Below are positions 49,901 to 60,840 of a stretch of DNA of 64,000 bases, one piece after another (position 1 is the stretch's first letter; each line of letters opens with the position of its first letter). Made by a program: the position numbers and the translations under genes. Source of the stretch: Strigops habroptila (taxonomy: Eukaryota; Chordata; Aves; Psittaciformes; Psittacidae); assembly GCF_004027225.2 (NCBI RefSeq), contig NC_044288.2, forward strand, positions 1,394,719 through 1,458,718. Direction: 5' to 3'. A model generated the notes under the pieces. It searched no databases, was not told the origin of the DNA, and was given only the letters and a program-made list of their open reading frames with translations.

Positions 49901-52360
49901 TGTCTGTCCCTGGGGTTGCGGTACTGACCTGTTTTGCTTCGCAGCCATCGCCTACCATGGGGTTTTGAAGCCCCCGCTGCAGGGTTTGAACAAGGAGCCC
50001 CGGTGTTTTCTCTTGGGTCCAGCTGCTGTCTTATTCCTACTCGCACCAACTTGTGGCTGGCTGCCTTAGGTTACGTGGTGGTTTCAGAGTTATTCATGCC
50101 CATTCGAGCCATTGATATTTTTAAACTTGTATAGCAAGCCTTCTGCTCCTGCCCTCCCCTTAAGGAAAGTGCCTGCACCCCAAGCTCCCGCTGGCTTGCA
50201 GCCACCCAGCTCCCGTGGGCTGCTCTCCAGGCGCTGGCATTTGCACGGACCTCGGACCACGAAGGTCTTTTTGTGGGTTGTGAAAGTAAAGCAGCAGGCA
50301 GGAGCAGATGGCTGCGTTATCAGGTGCTGCAGTCCTGCCTGCGCGTGGCCATGGGGGAGTTAAAGTGGGGTTTTACAGTTCTCTTTTTAAAGGAGAAATG
50401 CTTCTGGAAAGGATTGAACGGGTGCAGCTGAGGGGGTTTGTCCCTGCCATGAGCGGGCCTGCAGGAGCAGGGCTGTGTCATTGCGAGCTGGACGTGCTCT
50501 GAAAAATGGTGCTGGAAGAAGAAGGAATCTCTTTGAGGACCTCCTCAGCCTTCTCTCACTCACTGCAAGGGCTGGAGGTTTCTGTACCAGCTGTAGCTGG
50601 GTTGTGCCCAGGGTTGCTTTGCTTGCCTGGTACCTTGTTTGCTTCCCAGTGAGCTGGGAGGGAAGCAAAGCCCCATTGCAGAGCACAAAGCACCTTGTGA
50701 GAGCTCTGAGTCATCTGAAATGAGAACAAGGGACTTTGAGCATCCACGTGACTAAGAAAAGCCACCTGAGTGCATGCACAAGAGGCTGATAAAGTGGGTA
50801 AATCCCTTCCTAGAAGTCAAAGTGACACAACCCCCATTTGCCTCCCCAGGGGAAGCAGGAGCTGCCTGGGATGCTGATGCCAGGAAGGGCCCCTCAAATC
50901 ATCCCTTGTTGTATCCTAAAGGGAATCTGCTTTGCCTGAATGTACCGGTTCAACTGCGCTCTGAGGAGGAGCTGGAGAGGAGGGCAGTTGCTCTGGGACA
51001 GGTGCAGGCGTTTGGTAGGAGCATCCCATGGGAACACCCTGCATCCGCCAGAGAAAGGGGAATTGGAGGCTGCTCTTACTCACTCGTGGCTTTACCGTCA
51101 TTCCCGCTTGGAAAATAAAACCTGTTCTAATAAACAGTGATTCACGTTGTCTGGAGTTAAGAATAGGTCATCTTCCGTGTGGGAACGTGGGCGCCTCTCT
51201 TCCTGTGGCAGATCCCAGGTTTCTCCATCGCTTGCCCCCATCCTTCTCCCATCTTCCTCTGGAGATGGTTGGATTTGCTCTGGCACGGCTGTATTGTGCA
51301 CACAGAACTTGAGTGCTGCTGGAAGAGGCAGCTGCCCACGTTGCTCCTCTCCAAGTTTATTGCAATAGAATAGGTCCTGTCCCTTCCTTGCTTTTCCTGG
51401 GATTTTTCCCAGTGCCTGGAGAGCCTGGACAAGCCCTGGCTGCTCTCATCCTGCTCAGCCTCCGTTTTAGCCTCTGTTTTCATCAGCCCAGGAGTCCTGG
51501 CACTGGTGCTGTCACACAGGGAAGTGCTGGACACAGACCCAGTTCCCGGCACTGCTCACATCCCAGTTCCTGAGCAGCGGCGCCACATGAAGGAACTGGG
51601 ATGGTCCCAGTTGGTCCCAGGCCAAATGCCATGGCTTTGTCCCTGCTGGAGCCTGGGCTGGGCAGTGCCCCGGCTCGCCATCCGTACTGGCTGGAGACGG
51701 AGGGAGCTGGCGTGTCCCCCCCCCGGCCACCGCAGCGCCAGGTTTGCAGCCCCCCAGGTAGGAGCTGGGGACGGGGGGTGCCCCGGGAGCACCCAGCCCT
51801 GGGGCAGAGGTAAAAATAGCCCCTGGGCCGGCTCCAGCCCATTGTGGCTTCCTGCAATTTACAGCCCTTCCTGGGGAGGGGGGAAGAGGAGGCAGGAACT
51901 TGCCTGGTTCACTTTGACCCTTTCGCCACCAGCGGAGAAAGTGCCAGAAGGACCTTTCCTCCCTCCTTTTCCGTCTCTGGATGGGGCAGGATCCTGGGGA
52001 AGGGGACTGGAACCGCACCCAGCATCTTGGGGTGGATGTAGAAGGAGGAACTGTTGGAGTGGACATGGTTTCTCTGTCCCATTCTTGATACCCTGTATGC
52101 TGGGGAGGGACAAAGAGACTCAGTCCTGCCTGGGAGGAGGCAGAGATCTCTGCTGCAGATCCCAAAATCCTGGCCAGGCTCCTACAAGGAGGTGGAAGAA
52201 GGAGGAGAGCTGGCAGAGGTGAGCTGGAGCTGCAGGAGGAGGAGTCGTGATGCTGGCTGGGTAGGGTGGGCTCCAGGGTGTGAAGGCTGGGCATGGGGCT
52301 GGCAGGGTGGGCTCCTGCTGGTGGGGCTGGGCTGGCAGGGGTTAATGGGGTGGCTCCTCC
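46910..52360. other. PDIK1L-FAM110D intergenic region
   Basis: 5.4 kb without a recognisable exon on either strand. It becomes GC-richer to the right. A MEF2-like GTAAAAATAG lies at 51810-51819. No mobile element recognised. Confidence 0.5.
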
Positions 52361-52368
52361 TCAACCTC

Positions 52369-52548
52369 TATATGAGGCTCCTGCCTGCTCTGGGCTCACA
52401 GTTTGCTGTGGCGGCAGAGGGGCAGGAGCCAAACGACAACAGAACGTCCACACATCCCATCCCTGCATCCCTGTGTGGGCTCAGGAGCTGAACAAGAACA
52501 GAGTGTCCTGCATCCCATCCCTGCATCCCTGTGTGGGCTCAGGTGAGT
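52369..52548 (+). promoter_or_regulatory. Candidate FAM110D promoter and noncoding exon with a duplicated donor segment
   Basis: TATATG at 52369-52374 could act as a TATA box. About 170 bp later CTCAG|GTGAGT gives a strong donor (exon end 52542). A 33-bp segment ending in CTCAGG occurs twice, at 52453-52485 and 52511-52543; only the second copy continues into GTGAGT. A matching acceptor, TTCCTCCCAG, ends at 53547, 118 bases before the FAM110D ATG. Confidence 0.4.
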
Positions 52549-53521
52549 GAGAGCATCCTCCACATGCCAAGCCCAGGGGCTGGGCACAATCCTGGCACAG
52601 TGCAGGGCGCTGGGCTCACTGGCTCTGCCAAGGCAAAGCTGGAAGGTGATGGGGCCGTGCGCTGGGAGCACCTTCCCTTGAGCTGCTGTGGATCTCTGCC
52701 CAGCAGTGGGGGAGCTCAACTCTTGGGAACACAGGACCGGACAAACCACGTGCCTCAGTTTCCCTCTCTGTGCACCAGGGGTGGACGTGGTGTTGGAGCT
52801 CATGGGCTGTGTGTGGAGTTGAGCAGGCAGAGGGCTCCTGGGCTGTTGGCTCTCTAGTGAGCCTGCTCTGCCTGGCCCCATGTCCCTGCTGTCACCTGGA
52901 GAGGCTGCGGGGCTGGGTCGCTGCTGGCAATGGGCTGGCTCTTCATGACCATTTAGGCCTCTTATGCTCAGTGAAACCACCTGCTTTGGGCATTTACAAA
53001 CCCTGGCTCAGGCTCCAGACCCCTTCCCCTGGCAGCCACCGCTGGATCCACAGCCCAGACCCACACAGATGCTTGGGCACAGCTGAGCGAGAGCCATCAC
53101 ACCCCAGGGCTGATAAAGCCCCTTTGCTCCATGCCCCCACTCACTGAGCAGGAGATACCTCAGCCTGGCTGCAGGGAGCACGGCACGGAGACCCCAAACC
53201 ATCCTGCAGCCCCTGCCCTGGTGCCACCATGCGCGGGCCCTGCCGGGGCAGCTCGCCAGCCCTCCTGTGCACGGGCTTTGTTCTCCTGTCCCTGCTCTCC
53301 GACAGATAAGGCGGCGGCTCTGGTATTCCTTCCTGTTGGAAGCTGCTCCTGCGATGTGGGTGAAGCCGGCAGATGCTCAGCACTTCGCTCTTCCTGCCCA
53401 TGGATTGTTTGTGCCTGGCTGGCAGGGCTCGCTGCTTGGCTGAAGCATGGGATCAAGGGAACTCCCAGTTCTGCTTCACCCCCCCATCCACCTCCTGCCA
53501 CTGCTGCATCCTTGGTGCTGA

Positions 53522-54691
<1,170 letters not shown>

Positions 54692-55007
54692 GTGAAGGCA
54701 GCGCCGGGTGGCGTCCACGTCCTGGTGCTATGGAGCTGCTGGCTGAGAGGGCCACCAGGTCTACCCAGGACCAGGGATGAATGCAGACGCAGCACCTGGA
54801 GGGCAGGCGGGAAAGGGGCTCCCGTGGGGGAGTCTTTCCTTGGCCGCAGGGCTGGCAGGCTCCTGCCCCCGTGCCTGACCCATCGCCATCCTCCCTGTCT
54901 CTGCTCGGGTCCTGCACCGGCCGGACCGGGTGGGCAGAGCCCGAGCCCCCCATTGCAGGCAGTGCCCACCCCGCAGCAAACGGGCTGCTGGGGCCGGAGC
55001 AGCGCTC

Positions 55008-55013
55008 AATAAA
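55008..55013 (+). terminator. FAM110D polyadenylation signal AATAAA
   Basis: AATAAA 317 bases beyond the stop, followed by a TGTGTTTTT downstream element at 55020-55030. Confidence 0.85.
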
Positions 55014-55313
55014 CCTGGTTGTGTTTTTCTAGGGTGGCGCGTGTGGTTCTTGTGGGGCAGAGCTCAGCCTGGCGGGGGGGGGACGCAGCTCCCCATCCCG
55101 CAGTGGGGCCATGCTGCTTCAGAGGCAATAGGGCTCCTGGGGGGAACAAGGGTGAAGAAAGCACCAGGCAGGGCTCGGGGAGAAGGGGGCACCTTGGGGT
55201 CTTTAGTGCAGACACATTGCCGAAACCCACCGTGGAGCCGTCCCCCGCTGTGGGCAGGGGCTGCCCTCCGGAGCCGCTTGCTCTGCTGCAGAGTCCCGCT
55301 GGCGCATCCTCCT

Positions 55314-56285
55314 CTACTTGCCCTTGGGAGCGGTTTTATTCCGGATCTCGGCCAGTTTGCTGGCCAGGAAGCCCCAGTGGAAGGCACCTTCCTCTGGCTC
55401 CCGCAGGTCGCTGCCATCATCACCTGATGGCTCCGCGGGGCTCTCGCCTAGCTCCGGGGGGGACACCTCCTTGTCCAGCCCCGATGCCTGCTGCCACTTG
55501 GTAGCAAAGAGATCCCAAAAGCTGGGAGCCTTCTCAGAGGGGGGCGGCTCCTGGGGCGAGGCAGCCAGCGGGCTGGGGAGAGAGCGGGTACGGGGATGTC
55601 GGTGTAGGGACCCTTCTCATTGCATCCCACCGTGGCCAGGACTGGGACCCCCAAGGCCCCCCTCCATGCTGGCTTTCCCCCTGCTGCCCCCCCAGCCCAG
55701 CCCCATGGGAATAGGCAGGAGAGGGGGATGCGGGTGATGGGATGGAGGGATGTGTGGGCTTATGAGCTCCCAGGGGCTGGATCCAGGCTCTGGGGTCCCC
55801 CCCACTGATGTGCCACTTACTGGTCTGCGCAGAGCTCGGAGCTGAGCAGTTGGTGCTCGTCCTCACGGGTGAAGAGGGACGAAAGCGTCCGCCAGCCCCG
55901 GACACCCACCCCCTGCACCTGCAGGGGAGGCAGCACTGGATTTACTGGGGACCTCCGGGTCTCAGCAGGCCCCCCCGGCTTCCCCCAGCCCCCTCCTCAC
56001 CTTCCTTGCCAGCTGGGACACGGGGCTGGGGCCCTCCTCCATCAGCACGGGGGGCTCAGCCATCTCCATCAGCTCAGGCTGGTCTCCCTGCAATGAAGCC
56101 CACACATGAGGGCAGGAGTGCAGGCAAAGGGAGGGCAGGGAGGTCGGCCACCCCACTTTGGGAGGACCCAGGCTTGATGGTGACCCCCCCCTCCATACCT
56201 CCTCCTGCAGCGCCCCGTCTGCCCGAGCCTCCCCCAGGGTCTGCAGCACTTTGGCCTTGTAGAGCTGCCAGAAGCCCTGGGCCAT
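55314..56285 (-). CDS. C1orf232: C1orf232-like protein, four coding exons
   Basis: Uncharacterised small protein. Exons on the minus strand: 56285-56199 (29 codons), 56087-56001 (29 codons), 55918-55821, 55572-55314; 531 nt, 176 residues, all in phase. It opens MAQGFWQLYKAKVLQTLGE, continues SPVSQLARKVQGVGVRGWRT and LSSLFTREDEHQLL, then SFWDLFATKWQQ, and ends WGFLASKLAEIRNKTAPKGK. As I recall, human C1orf232 has the same FWKTYKSKVLQTL start, SQLARRVQGVGVKGW centre and KLAEMR...APKGD end, and sits at the same place between FAM110D and ZNF593. No signal peptide, membrane segment or known domain is visible; the middle is acidic and low-complexity. Function is unknown. It is head-to-head with ZNF593 across about 670 bp. 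Confidence 0.88.
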
Positions 56286-56689
56286 GGTGAGGGGCTCCGC
56301 GGGGCTGGGAGCCGGCGGGTGCTGTGGGGAGCGGGTGGGGGGGGAGGCTGGGCACCCCCGCGCTGCGCCGGCGATCCGATGGCTTCATTAAAGTTTCAGG
56401 GGCTCCTTCCAAGCACAAAGGGGAACCTGAGCCTGGCCGGAGCTGGGGCAGTGCGAGAGCAACCGCTCTCATCAACTCCCCCGTACCCCTGCTCCAGCCC
56501 CGCAGTGCCCCTTGCCCACAGCAGACCCCCCAGGGCTGCCCCAAGCCCGCAGCGCGGAGCAGGCGCTGGGGCTTCGCACTCATCCCGCCATGGCTTCCCA
56601 TCTATAATTGATCACCCAGAGCGGAGGAAACACGATCAGTGCCGGGATGCGGTGTGCTGAGCCCTCCCCAGCTCATCGCAGCAGTGACC

Positions 56690-57170
56690 GGGGCAGCGCG
56701 GGGCCCGAGGCCAGGCGCTGTGCCCCGCTGTGAGTTCAGCCTGGGGACGGCTGCTGGGGAGGGTCTGGTGGGGGGGGGGGGCGCGGCTGTTACCCGGGGC
56801 CACTCGGGCACGGCCGTGGCGCAGCGCCCTGGGGCAGCGCCGTGGGGCTGAGCCGGGGGGCGTGGCCTGCTGTTGGCGTGCGGGGCCGGCGGAGGCACGT
56901 CCGCTGGGTGGGCGGAGAGCAGCGCGGCGCGGCGCGGCGTGGGGAGCCTGCCATGTCGCCGCGCAATGGCCGCCGCACCGGCGCGCACCGCGCGCACTCG
57001 CTGGCGCGGCAGCTGAAGACGAAGCGGCGCCGGCGCGACCTGGATGAGATCCACCGGGACCTGCGGCCCGAGAACGCGGCGCGGCTGCTGCGGCAGGAGC
57101 CCGACCCCGACCTGCCGGGCTGCGCCCAGTTCTACTGCCTGCACTGCGCGTGCGTGCGCCCTGCCGCTGC
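56690..57170. promoter_or_regulatory. CpG island of ZNF593, possibly shared with the C1orf232-like gene
   Basis: CpG-dense sequence covering ZNF593 exon 1. It contains a GGGGCGTGGCC box near 56857 and no TATA box on the ZNF593 side. The C1orf232-like ATG lies 670 bp away in the opposite direction, so a divergent promoter is possible. Confidence 0.6.
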
Positions 57171-57730
57171 CGGGCTGGGGGGGGGGTCTGTGGCCCGAGG
57201 GGGGGCTCTAACCCCTGGGGGGAATCTTGTCCTGCTCTCGGCAGGGTCCCTTGGGTCAAGCTTTGGGGGTCCCGCCCCCTAGGGAACCAGCCATAGAGGG
57301 AACACATGAGCGCAATGGGTATGGCCCTCCCCAGCCCTGCTCCCGTTTTGAGGCTTCTAACCCACATGTCTTCTACCCCCCAGGCGCTACTTTGTGGACC
57401 TGAACAGCATGAAGGAGCACTTCAGGTCCAAGGTGCACAAGAAGAGGTAAGGGGGTGCCTGAGTGGGGAGCCCTGAGCCACCCCATGGGCCTGTGACCTG
57501 CCCCCGCTTCATCGGGGTTTGGCAATATCAGTTTTTGTTTTGAGGAGCTGGGGTGGAAGCTCAGCCCTCCTCTCCGCCTTCCCCGCAGGCTGAAGCAGCT
57601 GCAGGAGGCACCATACACGCAGGAGGAGGCAGAGCGTGCTGCTGGGATGGGATCCTACATCCCCCCAAAGAAGGTGGAAGTGCAGACCCAGCCACTCGAG
57701 GAGGTCACTGAGATGGAGGCGTCCAGCTGA
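56953..57730 (+). CDS. ZNF593: ZNF593 ribosome-biogenesis zinc-finger protein, three exons
   Basis: Nucleolar C2H2 protein, counterpart of yeast Bud20, a 60S pre-ribosome export factor. Exons 56953-57149, 57384-57446 and 57589-57730 give 133 residues (human 134), in phase. The basic N-terminus [20 protein letters not shown] is the conserved export-factor region. The single zinc finger uses Cys62, Cys65, His78 and His84 ([20 protein letters not shown], then SKVHKKR), a form with a longer His-His gap typical of the family. Then [20 protein letters not shown] and a tail rich in Val/Glu. The first donor is an unremarkable GC|GTGCGT. An ATTAAA at 58029-58034 is the likely poly(A) signal. Confidence 0.96.
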
Positions 57731-58028
57731 GCACAGCGGACTGAGGGGCCAAATGGCTCTGTGAGGGTGTCTTTGTCTTCAGCTTTGTGAGAAGATCATG
57801 CCCCAGCGCAGCCTGCCAGCAGGCAGACACGCTGCTCCTGGCAGCGCTGCTCCCCGCAGCTCTAATGAGGAGAAGGAGCCAGCGAGACCCCAGGTGCCCC
57901 CGTCTTCTCACGGCAGGGGCAAGCCGCTTGTTCCCTCAGTGCTGGCGTGACTGTACACTCATCTCTTTACTTGTGGAGCGGTTTTGGGTCCCTCTCCTTG
58001 GGTCAGAGGTTACCCCAGAGACTCATCC

Positions 58029-58034
58029 ATTAAA
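58029..58034 (+). terminator. ZNF593 polyadenylation signal ATTAAA
   Basis: The common variant hexamer 299 bases past the ZNF593 stop, followed by GT-rich sequence. No canonical AATAAA was seen in between. Confidence 0.5.
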
Positions 58035-58720
58035 ACATGTCAGTGAACAGCCCAGCAGTGTTGAGAGCTCTCTGTGAATGTGCCTGCCCTGGTTGGGGCG
58101 CAGCCTCTTGGTGTTTGCTCTTCCTGATCATGCGAAGGGAAATGCTGCCAGCCCAGAGGAACAGCCTCGTCCCAGTGCTTCTGTCTTGGCCGGGTGGTAA
58201 AGCTCCCTCTGCTTTGCCCTCCTGCAGGGAGTTCCCAGCCTGCTGGTAGCAGATAGGTGGCTGCTTGCTTTTCTGGGGGGAGAATACGTGATTGAACCCT
58301 TCATCAAGCACTTGGGTCTATAGGGAGCAACTTGTGGTGCTGGCCCTTGTTTGGGCTTCTAGAGGGGAGTGGTGGCGTCCCCTGGCAGGAATGCTTTTAG
58401 GCTCCTGTCCTTTAAAATCCAACGCCTACAACTGATTTCATCTTCCTGAAGGGCTGGGGCTGCATGTGCGGTGTGATCAGACTCCCTGCCTTGTGTCCAC
58501 CAGCCTGATGCTGTGATCCTGCTGGTGACCCTGCCTGGCTTTCATAGGACTTTGTGTCCATGTCACCACCCGCTGCTGCAAATTCCTGTAGTGTGGGTAT
58601 CGCTGATGCAGCCCTGGCAGCAAAACCCTTGTGCCAGAGGTTCGTCTCTCTTGCTGAACTGTGGTGCTGGGCTGGAGCAGAAGAAAGGCAATGCAACAAC
58701 ACAGCTGTGCTCAGCAGGAA
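58035..58720. other. Gap between convergent ZNF593 and the ZNF593OS-like gene
   Basis: About 700 bp without a recognised gene. The two transcripts end tail-to-tail here. Confidence 0.5.
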
Positions 58721-58724
58721 AGGG

Positions 58725-58730
58725 TTTATT
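58725..58730 (-). terminator. Poly(A) signal AATAAA for the ZNF593OS-like gene
   Basis: Minus-strand GGAAATAAACCC about 720 bases beyond the microprotein stop. It would give that gene a 3' UTR much longer than its 198-nt coding sequence. Confidence 0.5.
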
Positions 58731-59448
58731 TCCATGCAGCCTGCCCGGATTTGTTCCCCCAGCTCCAGGGAGATGGAGTGCTGCAGCTCTGTGAGGGTTT
58801 GGCGGGTGCAGGGAGGGCTGGAAGGTTTCAGACGCCACCCCAGCGGGATGCGCCTGCCAGGGGGCACATCACTGACCCCGTGGCCCCATCAGCCCCATTA
58901 CCCATTGTTGCAGAGGTCCCAACCCTCCTTTTGTGTTACTAATGGTGCTCAGTGCTGGTTTCCTTTCCTGCGGGATTGGGCTGGCTGTGGCTGCAGCATG
59001 GTCCCCATGCGGATGGTGGGGGGCTGCATGTGGCCACCACTGGGGTGCAAGGGGCCCCCTGGGCACCTCTTCTTGGTGGGGGAAAGGAAAATGGATGCAG
59101 CACCCATCTGCACCGTCTTGTCTGTCCGGTCTCTGGTCTTGTGGCTGGATCCTGGTGTCTTGCAGTGCCTTGGCCAGGGGCTCAGCTAGCTGGCTGCTCT
59201 GGAGCCAGGAGATGGCTTCTCTGTTCTCCATCCCAGTCGATGAACTGGCTCCCAAAAGTGGGGACAGACGGGTGGACAGAGGCGTGTGTTCCTTGGCCCC
59301 AGGGCATCATGCTGCCCGGGCATGGAGGGAAGGGCTGGACATGACGCAGATGAGCTGGGAAGATGCCGCAGCTGGCAGCTCTGCTGAGGTGGGGGCCAGC
59401 GGGCAGAGGGGGACCCTGGCCCCCCCTACAGCGCTGCCGGACCCCTCC

Positions 59449-59979
59449 TCACAGCTCTGGGGGGGCCTTGGTGGGGTCGGCCATCCTGCGGACGCTGTAG
59501 AAGGAGAGGCAGAGCCCGGCAGCCGCCAGCAGCAGAGCCAGGGGGGTCAGCAGCCGCCCCCCCGGCTCGGCCCCCCGCCCTGCTGCCAGCTGCATCTGCA
59601 GGGGAGAGAGGAGAGCAGAGGGGAGCGGAATGAGACACAGCCCCATATTCCCGCGGACAGAGGGCCTGAGGCCGTGTCCTGAGCATCCCCATCACACCCA
59701 GCTGGGATGTAGGGGCAATGGGGACAGCTTTGTGGTCCCCCTGGGGGGGTCCAGAGGTGCTTTTACAGTGCCCTGCGCAGCGCTTGCAGGGCTCTGCCAG
59801 CAGCACCCTCGCTGCTAAGTTGGAGCCAGGATGCGGCCGGGCACGGCTTGCACGGCTGGCAGGCCTGGTGGGCAGCACAGGGATCCCTGTGGGCTCCCAC
59901 CCTCATCCCCCCCCAGATCCCCCCTTACCTGGAGCAGGCGGAAGTACCCTGGAGTTAAGCGTCTGGGGCGGATGATCAT
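59449..59979 (-). CDS. ZNF593OS: 65-residue single-pass microprotein, probable ZNF593OS orthologue
   Basis: Two short exons, 59979-59929 and 59595-59449, join in phase across CAG|GTAAGG and CCCCTGCAG. The product begins MIIRPRRLTPGYFRLLQMQL, has a glycine-rich stretch (AAGRGAEPGG), one hydrophobic helix of about 21 residues (LLTPLALLLAAAGLCLSFYSV) and a short tail RRMADPTKAPPEL. This is the layout of small single-pass membrane microproteins, with a basic N-terminal flank. Position and orientation, antisense and next to ZNF593, agree with human ZNF593OS, and I recall a similar RRLTPGYFR-type start there, but I cannot confirm it. The gene starts head-to-head with CNKSR1. No function is known to me; mitochondrial or ER membrane is a guess from the charge pattern. 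Confidence 0.72.
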
Positions 59980-59999
59980 GGCGCAGCAGGGAGCAGCAG

Positions 60000-60840
60000 G
60001 ATCAGGCCCCGCGGGTCAGCAGCAGGGCTGCTTCCCCCTCCCTGCTCAGCCTCAGGCCCCTCACTCTGACCGCTGTGAGGGGTCTGCGTCCGTCCCCGCC
60101 TGCCCCACGGCCCCCTCGGGACGTGCGGCGCGCACCCAGCGAGCGCCGAGCGGCTGTCGGCTGCGATCAGCGCCTGCTGCTCCTCCAAGCGCACACGGCG
60201 GGGCGGGGGCACACGGGCACCGAGGTGCTGGGGGAGGCAGTGACAGCGCAGGGCAGATCTGGGGGGCACGGGGATGGGCAGGACAGGGCTCTGCTATGGG
60301 GCAGCCCCTCTGTGCATGTGGGCTGCCCCTGCCTCAGTGTCCTCACCTGCAAAGGAAAGGGTGGGATTTGTGCCTTGGGTGGGGGGTGACCCCCCAAAAT
60401 CCCCGGGTTGAGTGGGGGCTCCCCGCAGGCTTTCCCAAGGGGTCTATGAAGCCAAGCCTCGCACCCACATGGCTCTAGCGCCATGAGGTCTGCTGGGACC
60501 CGGCCCTCGCTGCATGCCCTGGTTGGGGAGGGGGTCCTGGGTCTGGGGGCGCTCCCCGGGCGGGGGCGCTCCCCCGAGCGGCGCTTGGCGCCCATTTGTC
60601 ACCGCCTGTTTGGGCTGTGACTCACCGGGGCGCGCCCGGGCCTCGCCCTGCAGGACCGCGCTGGGCTGTCCTGGGCCGCAGCCGGAGGCCGCGGTGAGCG
60701 GCACGCGTGTGCGCCAATGGGGCCGCCCGGCGCTGGCGCAGGTGAGCGGCCGCTCCCGCCACCGGTTCCGGCCTGGCCGCCATGGAGTCCTTGGGCACCT
60801 GGGGCCCGGCGCAGGCAGCAGCCTGGCTCCGAGGTGAGGC
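60000..60840. promoter_or_regulatory. GC-rich divergent promoter region between the ZNF593OS-like gene and CNKSR1
   Basis: About 800 bp separate the two ATGs. Both ends are CpG-rich (60090-60240 and 60540-60790). An inverted or direct CCAAT-type word CCAATGG occurs at 60715-60721, about 60 bases ahead of the CNKSR1 ATG. No TATA box seen. Confidence 0.5.

Noticed and set aside
58869-59255. 128-codon minus-strand frame (GASSSTGMENREAISWLQSS start) next to the microprotein gene
   Set aside because: It falls inside the likely 3' UTR of the ZNF593OS-like transcript and shows no domain; kept only as something a conservation test could revive.
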